The translations under genes and the position numbers were made by a program. Shown piece after piece: positions 57,021 to 64,000 of a DNA stretch of 64,000 bases (positions within the stretch are counted from its first letter, which is position 1; each line of letters begins with the position of its first letter). Under the pieces are notes generated by a model. It was not told where the DNA came from and made no database searches. It saw nothing but the letters and a program-made list of their open reading frames with translations. The stretch comes from Microbacterium sp. EYE_78 (GTDB taxonomy: Bacteria > Actinomycetota > Actinomycetes > Actinomycetales > Microbacteriaceae), in assembly GCF_023149035.1 (NCBI RefSeq), contig NZ_JAHXMY010000002.1, positions 186,001 through 250,000 on the forward strand. The letters are read 5' to 3'.

Positions 57021-58417
57021 CGGTCGGCGGGCCTGTCGCCCTGTTCGCCGAGCAGACGTTCCTCGGAGGGACCCCGACCCATGAGCGGAGCCTGCTTGAT
57101 CTTGAAGGCGAAGAGGATGAGCAGGAACCACCCCCAGTTCAGCAACGGCGTGGATTCGGCCAGACCCTGGACGAGCAGGACGGCGCCGGTCAGCGTCGGC
57201 AGCAGCGTGACGGCGGAGTACGGGCGGTCGGCCACGAGATCCCAGCGGGGACGGTCGACGGCGAAGAACCAGGATCGCCAGACGAAGGCGAGGTAGGCCG
57301 CGACGATCAGGACGACCCCGACGATCCCGAGCTGCAGGAAGACGTCGATCCACATGTTGTGGGCCTGCATGACCGACTGTCCGTGGTCGATGATCCACCC
57401 GTCGAAGGCGGGGTCCGTGGTGATCCAGGGGGTGGAGAAGCCCCATCCGACGATCGGCCGCTCCGAGGCGCGAGCCAGCACCTGCTCCCAGATCCCCTCG
57501 CGCCCGGTGAGGTCGGTCGACCGGCCGAGGGTGGAGAAGAGGCGATCGCGGAACGCCCACGCGGCGGCGAGTCCGCCGAGGGCGACGACGGCGTAGGCGA
57601 CGTAGTAGCGCGTGCGCTGCCCTGCGCGGGTGGTCGTCCGCATGACGAGGACGGTGAGGAGGACCACGACGACCATCACCGCGGCCACCGTCGCCGTCGC
57701 GGAGCCGGCGCGGACGAAGAGGTACAGCGCGAGCAGGGTCCAGAGGGCCAGGGCCGGTCGTCGGGGCGCGCGCGAGGCGATGCGGATCGCGAAGACGATG
57801 ACCGCGAGGAGAGCCACGTACGCCAGCGCGTTCGAATTGCCGAAGACACCCTGGATGCGGCCGCCGTCGAGCAGGTTGCTCCGCACCCAATAGACGATCG
57901 GGTCGTCGGCGGGCCGTTCCGGCCGCACGAATCCGGGAAGGATCGGTCCGTCCCAGACCACAGCGACCCACGCTTCGAGCAGCAGCGACAGTGACAGCAT
58001 CCACTTCAGGGCCGAAGCCAGGGCGCGCACGAGCTCCCGCCACGTCAGCACGGCGCCCACGAACAGCGCGCCGACGGTCGTGACGACCATGAACGAGACG
58101 GTGAGAGCGGTCGCCTCGATCCACGCGGTCCAGATGAGGGATGCCAGGGCCCAGACGATGTACGCCATCGCGTACCAGGGGAGCCGCCGCCACTGCACTC
58201 GGGGCCGCAGGATCGTCCACAGGATGACCGACACGAGGAAGGAGGCGACGCCGATGCCGGCGGCGACCGGAACACCGAACGCGAGCGGCAGCGCCGTCCC
58301 CGACAGTGTGACGACGAGCAGGACGACGCACCAGCCGCGCAGCAGGATATGGCCCGTCCGCTCGCGCGGCGGCGCACTCGGCGGAGCCGAGATCGGGTGC
58401 TTCGTATGGACGGCCAT
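57017..58417 (-). CDS. O-antigen ligase-like membrane protein 1
   Basis: 466 aa with 10-12 membrane segments. Family loop: LTGREGIWEQVLARASERPIVGWGFSTPW and AHNMWIDVFLQLGIVGVV. The cytoplasmic C-terminal tail is basic and acidic mixed. Probably acts on the same surface polymer as the neighbouring paralogue. ATG 58417 is 39 nt from the divergent manA start; TACCCT lies 9 nt before it. Confidence 0.85.
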   Translation of the reverse strand: MAVHTKHPISAPPSAPPRERTGHILLRGWCVVLLVVTLSGTALPLAFGVPVAAGIGVASFLVSVILWTILRPRVQWRRLPWYAMAYIVWALASLIWTAWIEATALTVSFMVVTTVGALFVGAVLTWRELVRALASALKWMLSLSLLLEAWVAVVWDGPILPGFVRPERPADDPIVYWVRSNLLDGGRIQGVFGNSNALAYVALLAVIVFAIRIASRAPRRPALALWTLLALYLFVRAGSATATVAAVMVVVVLLTVLVMRTTTRAGQRTRYYVAYAVVALGGLAAAWAFRDRLFSTLGRSTDLTGREGIWEQVLARASERPIVGWGFSTPWITTDPAFDGWIIDHGQSVMQAHNMWIDVFLQLGIVGVVLIVAAYLAFVWRSWFFAVDRPRWDLVADRPYSAVTLLPTLTGAVLLVQGLAESTPLLNWGWFLLILFAFKIKQAPLMGRGPSEERLLGEQGDRPADR

Positions 58418-58444
58418 CGTGACAGCAGGGTATCGCGCGCCCCC

Positions 58445-58450
58445 TAGGCT
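58445..58450 (+). promoter_or_regulatory. -10 box TAGGCT of manA
   Basis: Six nucleotides before GTG 58457. Confidence 0.5.
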
Positions 58451-58456
58451 GACGGT

Positions 58457-59608
58457 GTGCTGGAGACGCTGTCGAACGACCCCCGCGACTATGCCTGGGG
58501 ATCCCCCACCCTCATCCCGGCGCTGCAGGGTCGGACGCCCTCAGGCGCCCCTGAGGCCGAGGTCTGGTTCGGCGATCACCCGGGCAGCCCGGCCCGGCTG
58601 GGCGACGGCCGCACGTTGGCGGAAGCGCGAGGGGATGCCGGGGCGCCGCCGCTGCCGTATCTGCTGAAGATCCTCGCGGCGTCCTCGTCCCTGTCGATCC
58701 AGGCCCATCCCGATCTGACGCAGGCTCGTGAGGGCTACGCGCGCGAGGAGGCCGCCGGCATCCCGATCGATGCACCCGATCGTCTCTACCGCGACGCCAA
58801 CCACAAGCCGGAGATCATCGTCGCGCTGAGCGACCGGTTCCGCGCGCTGGTCGGGCTGCGGCCGGTCGCGCGCACCCGCGAGCTCCTCGCGGGACTCGGC
58901 GATCGCGAGGGTGTGCGCCTGCTGCAGGATGCCCTGACGGATGAGGATGCGGCGGGTGCGCTGCGGCGCATCATCGAGGATGCCTTGAGCGGCCGTTCCG
59001 CTGACGTCGTCGCCGACCTCGCCGCGGCGCTCCGCGAGGTGCGAGTCGATCCCGCGACGCCCTATGCCGAAGAGATCGACGTCCTCCGGGCCGTCTCCGA
59101 GGACTTCCCGGGCGACCCCGGCCTCGTCGTCGCGCTGCTGATGAACCTCGTCGTCCTCCGTCGGGGCGACGCGGTGTTCGCTCCCGCAGGAGTGCTGCAC
59201 GCGTACCAGGACGGTCTCGGGGTGGAACTCATGGCGGCGAGCGACAACGTCCTGCGCGGGGGACTGACCCCGAAGCACATCGACGTGCCGGAACTCATGC
59301 GCATCATCGACACCCGACCCGGTGACGCCCCGGTCCTCGTTCCCGAACGGCGCGGCGACGCGGACGTCTTCGACGCGGGCGTGCCGGACTTCACGCTCGT
59401 GCGCCACGTGCTGGACGGCGACGACGCCGCGTTCGATGCCGCGGTGCCCACCATCGTGCTGGCCGCCGCGGGCGAGCTCACCGTGGTGGGGGGCGACGTG
59501 CGACTCACGCTGACGCCCGGCCGCGCCGCCGTCGTCGACGGCGAGCCCGAGGTGCGCATCTCTGGGCGCGGGACGGCCTACGTCGCGCGCCCGGGCACTG
59601 CGGAGTGA
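58457..59608 (+). CDS. manA: Mannose-6-phosphate isomerase, class I
   Basis: 383 aa. Interconverts mannose-6-phosphate and fructose-6-phosphate, feeding GDP-mannose. Zinc and active-site motifs: SIQAHPDLTQA, ANHKPEIIVAL, and GVLHAYQDGLGVELMAASDNVLRGGLTPKHID. GTG 58457 follows TAGGCT by 6 nt. M. tuberculosis manA (Rv3255c) also sits near whiB2. Confidence 0.95.
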   Translation: MLETLSNDPRDYAWGSPTLIPALQGRTPSGAPEAEVWFGDHPGSPARLGDGRTLAEARGDAGAPPLPYLLKILAASSSLSIQAHPDLTQAREGYAREEAAGIPIDAPDRLYRDANHKPEIIVALSDRFRALVGLRPVARTRELLAGLGDREGVRLLQDALTDEDAAGALRRIIEDALSGRSADVVADLAAALREVRVDPATPYAEEIDVLRAVSEDFPGDPGLVVALLMNLVVLRRGDAVFAPAGVLHAYQDGLGVELMAASDNVLRGGLTPKHIDVPELMRIIDTRPGDAPVLVPERRGDADVFDAGVPDFTLVRHVLDGDDAAFDAAVPTIVLAAAGELTVVGGDVRLTLTPGRAAVVDGEPEVRISGRGTAYVARPGTAE

Positions 59609-59627
59609 GTCGCGGGTCCCGCGCGAC
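59609..59627 (+). terminator. Small hairpin after manA
   Basis: GTCGCG (59609-59614) and CGCGAC (59622-59627) pair around a 7-nt loop right after the manA stop. No T-run follows, so this is a weak candidate. Confidence 0.3.
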
Positions 59628-59683
59628 ACGCCGCAGCGCGACAAGAAGATTCAATGTCGGGTTGAGGGTTTACGATTTGCGAC

Positions 59684-59712
59684 TTGACCCAGGCGAATCA
59701 CACGGGTGTAAT
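59684..59712 (+). promoter_or_regulatory. Promoter of whiB
   Basis: TTGACC (59684-59689) and TGTAAT (59707-59712) are separated by exactly 17 nt, the best consensus-like promoter in the window. It predicts a start near 59719 and a ~43-nt leader before ATG 59762. Confidence 0.7.
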
Positions 59713-59761
59713 TAAGGCCACGAGCCGCCCAGCGGCGAGGGTCTACAGGTGGGAGAGCAAG

Positions 59762-60082
59762 ATGGCGGGTTACCGTTCCGGCGTTCCCGAGAATTGGTTC
59801 GTCGACCCGGTCAACCTCGGGGTCCCCGGTGTTCGCCGGCCCGTCGAGTCCGACGAGGACACGGCCCTCGCGTGGCAGGCGGACGCGCTCTGCGCGCAGA
59901 CGGACCCCGAGGCGTTCTTCCCCGAGAAGGGCGGGTCGACTCGTGACGCGAAGCGTATCTGCACCTCGTGCGACGTGCGTGGGGAGTGCCTCGAGTACGC
60001 CCTCCAGAACGACGAGCGGTTCGGCATCTGGGGTGGACTGAGCGAGCGCGAGCGCCGGAAGCTCAAGCGCCGCGCGTCCTGA
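59762..60082 (+). CDS. whiB2: WhiB-family iron-sulfur regulator (WhiB2/WhmD-like)
   Basis: 106 aa. Four cysteines bind a 4Fe-4S cluster: DALCAQ, CTSC and GECLEYAL; the turn motif is GIWGGL, and a basic ERRKLKRRAS tail binds DNA or sigma factor. The acidic ESDEDTALAWQ region and location near manA match WhiB2/WhmD, tied to septation. ATG 59762 is chosen because a strong promoter at 59684-59712 lies inside the longer frame that would start at TTG 59684. Confidence 0.93.
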   Translation: MAGYRSGVPENWFVDPVNLGVPGVRRPVESDEDTALAWQADALCAQTDPEAFFPEKGGSTRDAKRICTSCDVRGECLEYALQNDERFGIWGGLSERERRKLKRRAS

Positions 60083-60133
60083 TCCGATCCGCGCCACCCC
60101 GGGCGGCCTCCGCTCGGACGGATGCAGCCCGCC

Positions 60134-60139
60134 TAGGCT
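60134..60139 (+). promoter_or_regulatory. -10 box TAGGCT of the large glycosyltransferase
   Basis: Nine nucleotides before ATG 60149, slightly longer than the usual spacing here. Confidence 0.4.
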
Positions 60140-60148
60140 GACCTGGTC

Positions 60149-62989
60149 ATGCCCGCCCGAGTCCATGCTCTTCTCGTCGTCCGCCCCCACGGACGGGGAT
60201 CCACAGACCTGCACCTGAGCAGGACGCTGCGCGCGCTCGCCGCGCAGACTCGGCGCGCCGACGCGCTGACCGTCGTCCTGTGCGGTGCGGATGACGCCAT
60301 GCGGCGCCTGGCCGCCGAGTCGGGGGCCGAGGCGGTCATCGTGGCCGGCCGCGCGACGAGCTTCGCCGATGCGCTGCGTCTGGCGTCCCGGCGGGTCTCG
60401 GGCGATGCGGTGTGGCTGCTCGCGCAGGACACGGCACCCGCTCCCGACGCGCTCGCGCGCCTGACCGGCGCGCTCGAAGCAGCGCCGTCCGTCGCCTTCG
60501 CGGCGCCCAAGCTCGTCGACTGGGACGACGCCGGCCGCATCGTCTCCCTCGGCGTGACGATGACGCGCGGGGGCCGGACCGTGGGACTCGCCGACGGCGA
60601 GCTCGACCAGGGGCAGCACGACGCCGGCGAGGACGTCCTCGCCAGCGACATCCGCGGGGTCCTCGTCCGCACCGACGTGTGGACGGCGCTGGAAGGTCTC
60701 GACCCGGCCCTCTCAGGGGCCGACGAGGGGCTCGACCTCGGCGTCCGTGCTCGCCTGGCGGGAGGGCGTGTCGTGCTCGCGCCGACCGCCCTCGTCGCCG
60801 TAGCCGGCGACGGCGTCGCCGGCACGCCGTCGGGTCGCTCCGCCGGCGCGCGCGGTCGCCGAGCGTACGCGGGTCGTGCCGCGGAACTCCACCGGCGGTT
60901 GGTCTTCGCGCCGGCTGCAGCCGTGGTGCCGCTGTGGTTGACGCTCCTGCCGATCGCGCTGTGGCGCACAGTCCTGCATCTGGTCGCGAAGACCCCGTCG
61001 AGGATCGGCCCGGAGTGGTTCGCCGCGATCACGGTGATGCTCCGCATCCCGGCGATCGCCCGCGCACGTCGCATCATCCGGCGGACCCGCTCCGCGTCGT
61101 GGGCGGCGATCGCGCCGCTGTGCATCGGACGACGGGAGGTCCGGCAGCGACTCGAGGATGACTCGCTGCACGCCTCGACCGCGAGAGCGGAGCTCCGCTT
61201 CTTCAGCGGCGGCGGAGCGTGGGTCGTGCTCGGCGCGCTTGCGACGTCGGCCATCGCGTTCGCCTCACTGCTGGCGTGGCCGGTCCTCGGCGGCGGCGGA
61301 CTCCTTCCTCTCCGGAGCGGCGTCCTCGCGCTGTGGGGCGACGCGGCCCTCGGTGCCCGCGCCGTGGGGTGGGACACGGCGGGCCCGGCGGACCCGTTCG
61401 CCGCGGTCGTCGCCCTCATCGGATCCCTCTCTCCGCTGGCTCCGTCCCGCGCGCTCGTCGTGCTCTGGCTCCTCGCCCTCCCGCTTGCCGCTCTCGGCGG
61501 CTGGTTCGCCGCGACCCGCGTCACCGAGCGCTCCGTGCTCCGCTGCACCGCGGCCTTCGGCTGGGCGGTGGCGCCGCCGTTCCTCGCCGCCCTCGTCGAC
61601 GGGCGCCCCGCGGCGCTCGTCCTGCACCTCGCGCTGCCCTGGGTCGTCTACACGGCGGCGGCCGCGCGGCGCTCGTGGAGCAGCGCAGCGCTCGGTTCGC
61701 TGTTCGTGGCGATCGTGCTCGCGTGCGCCCCGTCGGTCGCCCCCGCGATCGTGGCGCTCTGGGTGGTCGGCATCCTCTTGTGCCTGGTCCTGCGGCGCGG
61801 GCGCGGCGTGCTCCGCATCGTCTGGCTGATGATCCCGGCGGCCGCGCTCTTCCTCCCGCTGGCGTGGCACCGAGTGGTCGCGGGAGACCTCCTGGCGCTC
61901 TTCGCCGATCCGGGAGCGTCCTTCGGAGGCGCGCCGGCGCACGAGCCCTGGGCACGGATCCTCTTCGCCTTCGGATACCCCGACGTGGACGCTGCGGGAT
62001 GGTCGGACCTCCTCGGCGCCGTCTTCCCCGCCTGGTGGGTGGCCGTCCTGACCGCACCGGTCCTGGTCTTCGCGGTGCTCGCGCCCGCGCTCGGCCGACG
62101 GGTGCTGCCGGCCCTCGTGGCGCTCGTCGCAGCGGCCCTCGGCATCCTCACCGCGGTCGTCGCCTCCGGCATCTCGCTCAGCGTCGGCACCGACGGCCCG
62201 ATCACGATCTGGCCCGGTGCCCCGCTGAGCCTCGCATGGGCGGGACTGCTCCTGGCCGCGGTCGCAGGACTCGACGGGATGCGTCGAACCGCAGCGCTCG
62301 TGCCGGTCGCGGCATCCGTCGTCATCGCATTCCTCGCGATCGGTGCGGTGCCCGCGTTCACCGCCGTGCACCGAGGGACGGCCGAACTGCAGAACGGGCC
62401 GGCGAGCACGCTCCCCGCGTACGTGCAGACGGCGGGCGCCGAGGGGGAGCGGGACGGTGAGCAGACGGCGACGCTCGTGCTGACGGTCGAGGCGGACGGC
62501 GCCTACGCCGCATCCGTCGTCTGGGGCGCCAGCGAGACCCTCGGCGGACAATCCACGCTGCAGTCGGCCCGTGCCGCGCTGACCGATGCGGACCGCGAAC
62601 TCGCGCACGCCACGGCCGACCTCGTCTCGACGCCGTCGGGCGACGTCGTCGCGCGGCTGGCCGAGCACGGCATCGCCTACGTCGTGCTCGAGAGCGCGCC
62701 GCGGGAGAGCGACCTGGCGCGGGCGACCCGGCTGGAGGCGCAGACCCTCCTCGACCAGCGATCCGAACTGGTGAGCGTCGGCGAGACGGCGCGCGGGTCG
62801 CTGTGGAGCGTCGAAGGCGATGTGGCGCAGCGCTCCGCGGACGACGATGCCGGGCCGCAGGCGGGCCGCATCGCCCTGCTCCAGCTCGGTGTCGCGGCCA
62901 TCGCACTCCTCCTCGCCATTCCGACGCGGACGAGCCTGCGGACCGGTCGGCGGTACCCGCGTGTCATCGGAGAACGGAGCGGATCGTGA
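60149..62989 (+). CDS. Large membrane GT2-like glycosyltransferase
   Basis: 946 aa. An N-terminal GT2-like domain (about residues 1-240: VVRPHGRGSTDLHLSRTL, WLLAQDTAPAPDALARL, ASDIRGVLVRTDVW, SGADEGLDLGVRARLAGG) lacks a clean DxD. About 12 membrane segments follow (about 255-740), then an outer domain and a last membrane helix before the basic end. Similar proteins sit beside whiB and DUF5719 genes in many actinobacteria. Role is unknown; wall or lipoglycan synthesis is likely from the location. Overlaps the next gene by GTGA. Confidence 0.8.
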   Translation: MPARVHALLVVRPHGRGSTDLHLSRTLRALAAQTRRADALTVVLCGADDAMRRLAAESGAEAVIVAGRATSFADALRLASRRVSGDAVWLLAQDTAPAPDALARLTGALEAAPSVAFAAPKLVDWDDAGRIVSLGVTMTRGGRTVGLADGELDQGQHDAGEDVLASDIRGVLVRTDVWTALEGLDPALSGADEGLDLGVRARLAGGRVVLAPTALVAVAGDGVAGTPSGRSAGARGRRAYAGRAAELHRRLVFAPAAAVVPLWLTLLPIALWRTVLHLVAKTPSRIGPEWFAAITVMLRIPAIARARRIIRRTRSASWAAIAPLCIGRREVRQRLEDDSLHASTARAELRFFSGGGAWVVLGALATSAIAFASLLAWPVLGGGGLLPLRSGVLALWGDAALGARAVGWDTAGPADPFAAVVALIGSLSPLAPSRALVVLWLLALPLAALGGWFAATRVTERSVLRCTAAFGWAVAPPFLAALVDGRPAALVLHLALPWVVYTAAAARRSWSSAALGSLFVAIVLACAPSVAPAIVALWVVGILLCLVLRRGRGVLRIVWLMIPAAALFLPLAWHRVVAGDLLALFADPGASFGGAPAHEPWARILFAFGYPDVDAAGWSDLLGAVFPAWWVAVLTAPVLVFAVLAPALGRRVLPALVALVAAALGILTAVVASGISLSVGTDGPITIWPGAPLSLAWAGLLLAAVAGLDGMRRTAALVPVAASVVIAFLAIGAVPAFTAVHRGTAELQNGPASTLPAYVQTAGAEGERDGEQTATLVLTVEADGAYAASVVWGASETLGGQSTLQSARAALTDADRELAHATADLVSTPSGDVVARLAEHGIAYVVLESAPRESDLARATRLEAQTLLDQRSELVSVGETARGSLWSVEGDVAQRSADDDAGPQAGRIALLQLGVAAIALLLAIPTRTSLRTGRRYPRVIGERSGS

Positions 62990-64000
62990 CCGGCGCCCCC
63001 ACACCTGTGCGTCGCGCGGCCGGCGCGGTCGCCGGACTCGCGGTCGCGGCGGTCGTCGCTGCCGGAGCCCTGGTCGACTGGCCGACGGCGGAGCGCGATC
63101 CGCTCTCGCTCACCACACGGCCGCAGCCGGCGACCTCCGTCCTCGCCTGCTCCGGTCCCATCCTGGCCGCGGGCCGCGATGCGGAGGATGCGGCCGCGCT
63201 CGAGGTCGCGGCGGCGCCGGACGTCGTGACCGGGACCGCCGCCGGCTCGCCCGAAGCCGTGGACGGCGAGACCACCTCGGTCGACGTCTCGGGGGAGCCG
63301 ACCGCCCGCTCCGTCACGGCGGAGCCGATCGACCGGGTCCGGACCGACCTCGCGGCCGCGCAGTCGGCGGTCGCCGACGCCGACGACCTCGTCGGATTCG
63401 CCGCGTCGTCGTGTGCACCGCCTGCCATGGAGTCCTGGCTCGTGGGCGGCAGCGGCGCGACGGGGGCGGCGGACCTCATCGTCCTGACCAATCCCGGCCA
63501 GGTGGCGGCGCAGGTCGACCTCACCGTCTTCGGTGCGACCGGACGCGTGACGCCCGACGCGGGCGCGGGGCTCCTCGTCCCGGCGGGGCAGCAGCGGGTC
63601 ATCCCCCTCGCGTCGGTCGCGCTGGCCGAATCGAACCCGGTCGTCCTCGTGTCCTCGACCCAGGCGCCCGTCGACGCGGTCCTGCAGACCTCGCTGACCC
63701 GCACCCTCGTCCCCGTCGGCCTCGACGTGGTCGGCGCGACGGGACTGCCGACGACCTCGCAGACGGTGCCGGCCTTCTCCGTCGTGGGTGGCAGCGACGA
63801 GCCGTCCGACACCAGTGTCCGCCTGCTGGCGCCGTCGGACGCGACGACCGCGACGGTGACCATCACGCCCCTCGGCGGCCGCTCCGCCGCCGCATCCTTC
63901 CCGGACCTCGCGCTCGAGGCGGGCGTCCCGGCGGAGGTCGACCTCGAGTCGCTGCCCGAGGGGCGCTACCGGGTCGAGGTCGCGGCCGACGCCCCCGTCG
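62986..64000 (+). CDS. DUF5719-family secreted protein (partial, cut by window end)
   Basis: 338 codons are present and no stop is reached. GTG 62986 overlaps the glycosyltransferase stop by 4 nt. One N-terminal membrane segment (about residues 10-28) is followed by an Ala/Val/Thr-rich outer part with VLTNPGQVAAQVDLTVFGATG and VPAGQQRVIPLASV, the repeated beta-sandwich style of DUF5719. Its tight coupling to the membrane glycosyltransferase suggests they act together at the envelope. No enzymatic motif is seen. Confidence 0.75.
   Translation, partial: MTGAPTPVRRAAGAVAGLAVAAVVAAGALVDWPTAERDPLSLTTRPQPATSVLACSGPILAAGRDAEDAAALEVAAAPDVVTGTAAGSPEAVDGETTSVDVSGEPTARSVTAEPIDRVRTDLAAAQSAVADADDLVGFAASSCAPPAMESWLVGGSGATGAADLIVLTNPGQVAAQVDLTVFGATGRVTPDAGAGLLVPAGQQRVIPLASVALAESNPVVLVSSTQAPVDAVLQTSLTRTLVPVGLDVVGATGLPTTSQTVPAFSVVGGSDEPSDTSVRLLAPSDATTATVTITPLGGRSAAASFPDLALEAGVPAEVDLESLPEGRYRVEVAADAPV

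Noticed and set aside
59684..59761. N-terminal extension of WhiB from TTG 59684
   Set aside because: The TTG is the -35 box of a well-formed promoter (TTGACC, 17 nt, TGTAAT), so the region is not translated; ATG 59762 fits the family length.

Overview
The window is very GC-rich and almost fully coding. It carries single-copy genes typical of high-GC Gram-positives: a WhiB regulator, an LCP protein, an acyl-CoA carboxylase with an epsilon subunit, and many GTG starts with 4-nt ATGA/GTGA overlaps. Gene content and style suggest an actinobacterium of the family Microbacteriaceae, probably Microbacterium or a close relative (inference; no rRNA is present). Much of the gene set recurs, in scrambled but recognisable neighbourhood, around Mycobacterium tuberculosis Rv3255c-Rv3315c.

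Layout. 1-1207: nucleoside salvage (thymidine phosphorylase tail, adenosine deaminase). 1224-2338: a DUF559/VSR-like endonuclease-fold protein bracketed by two copies of one ~55-bp palindrome. 2350-8655 (minus): a PTS/mannitol operon (orphan EIIB, HPr, EI, mannitol EIICB, EIIA, mannitol-1-phosphate dehydrogenase, alpha/beta hydrolase), facing a divergent MtlR-type regulator (8770-10689). 10697-13787 (minus): purine nucleoside phosphorylase, phospho-sugar mutase, GNAT acetyltransferase. 13867-18086: LpdA-like flavoprotein, a secreted M23/FG-GAP protein, a lipoprotein. 18131-20641: carboxylase alpha chain and Maf. 20664-25044: a sugar ABC transporter resembling LpqY-SugABC. 25188-29400: RNA methyltransferase, then a response regulator/histidine kinase/membrane protein operon. 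29401-29691: a non-coding stretch rich in hairpins. 29692-34805: carboxylase epsilon and beta chains, BirA, a PH-domain membrane protein, PurK, PurE.

34828-58417 is a large cell-surface glycopolymer locus: LCP ligase, GT4 glycosyltransferase, a six-SH3 secreted protein, a polymer ABC exporter, a frameshifted polysaccharide pyruvyl transferase, dTDP-rhamnose synthesis (RmlA, RmlB, fused RmlC-RmlD), GT2 glycosyltransferase, an epimerase, TagF-type polymerases (one with two domains), two TarI-type cytidylyltransferases (one fused to a reductase), and two adjacent O-antigen-ligase-like proteins. Together these could build, export and attach a rhamnose-containing polyol-phosphate (teichoic-acid-like) wall polymer. 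58457-64000: mannose-6-phosphate isomerase, WhiB, a very large membrane glycosyltransferase and the start of a DUF5719 protein cut by the window end.

The most interesting items are the palindrome-bracketed endonuclease-like gene, the single-base frameshift in a C6 tract of the pyruvyl transferase, the hairpin array at 29403-29588, the three-gene sensory operon, and a -10-like hexamer (TAnnnT or a looser nAnnnT) 6-9 nt before the start codon of at least 15 genes, which points to widespread leaderless transcription. I saw no tRNA, rRNA, CRISPR array, insertion sequence or prophage.
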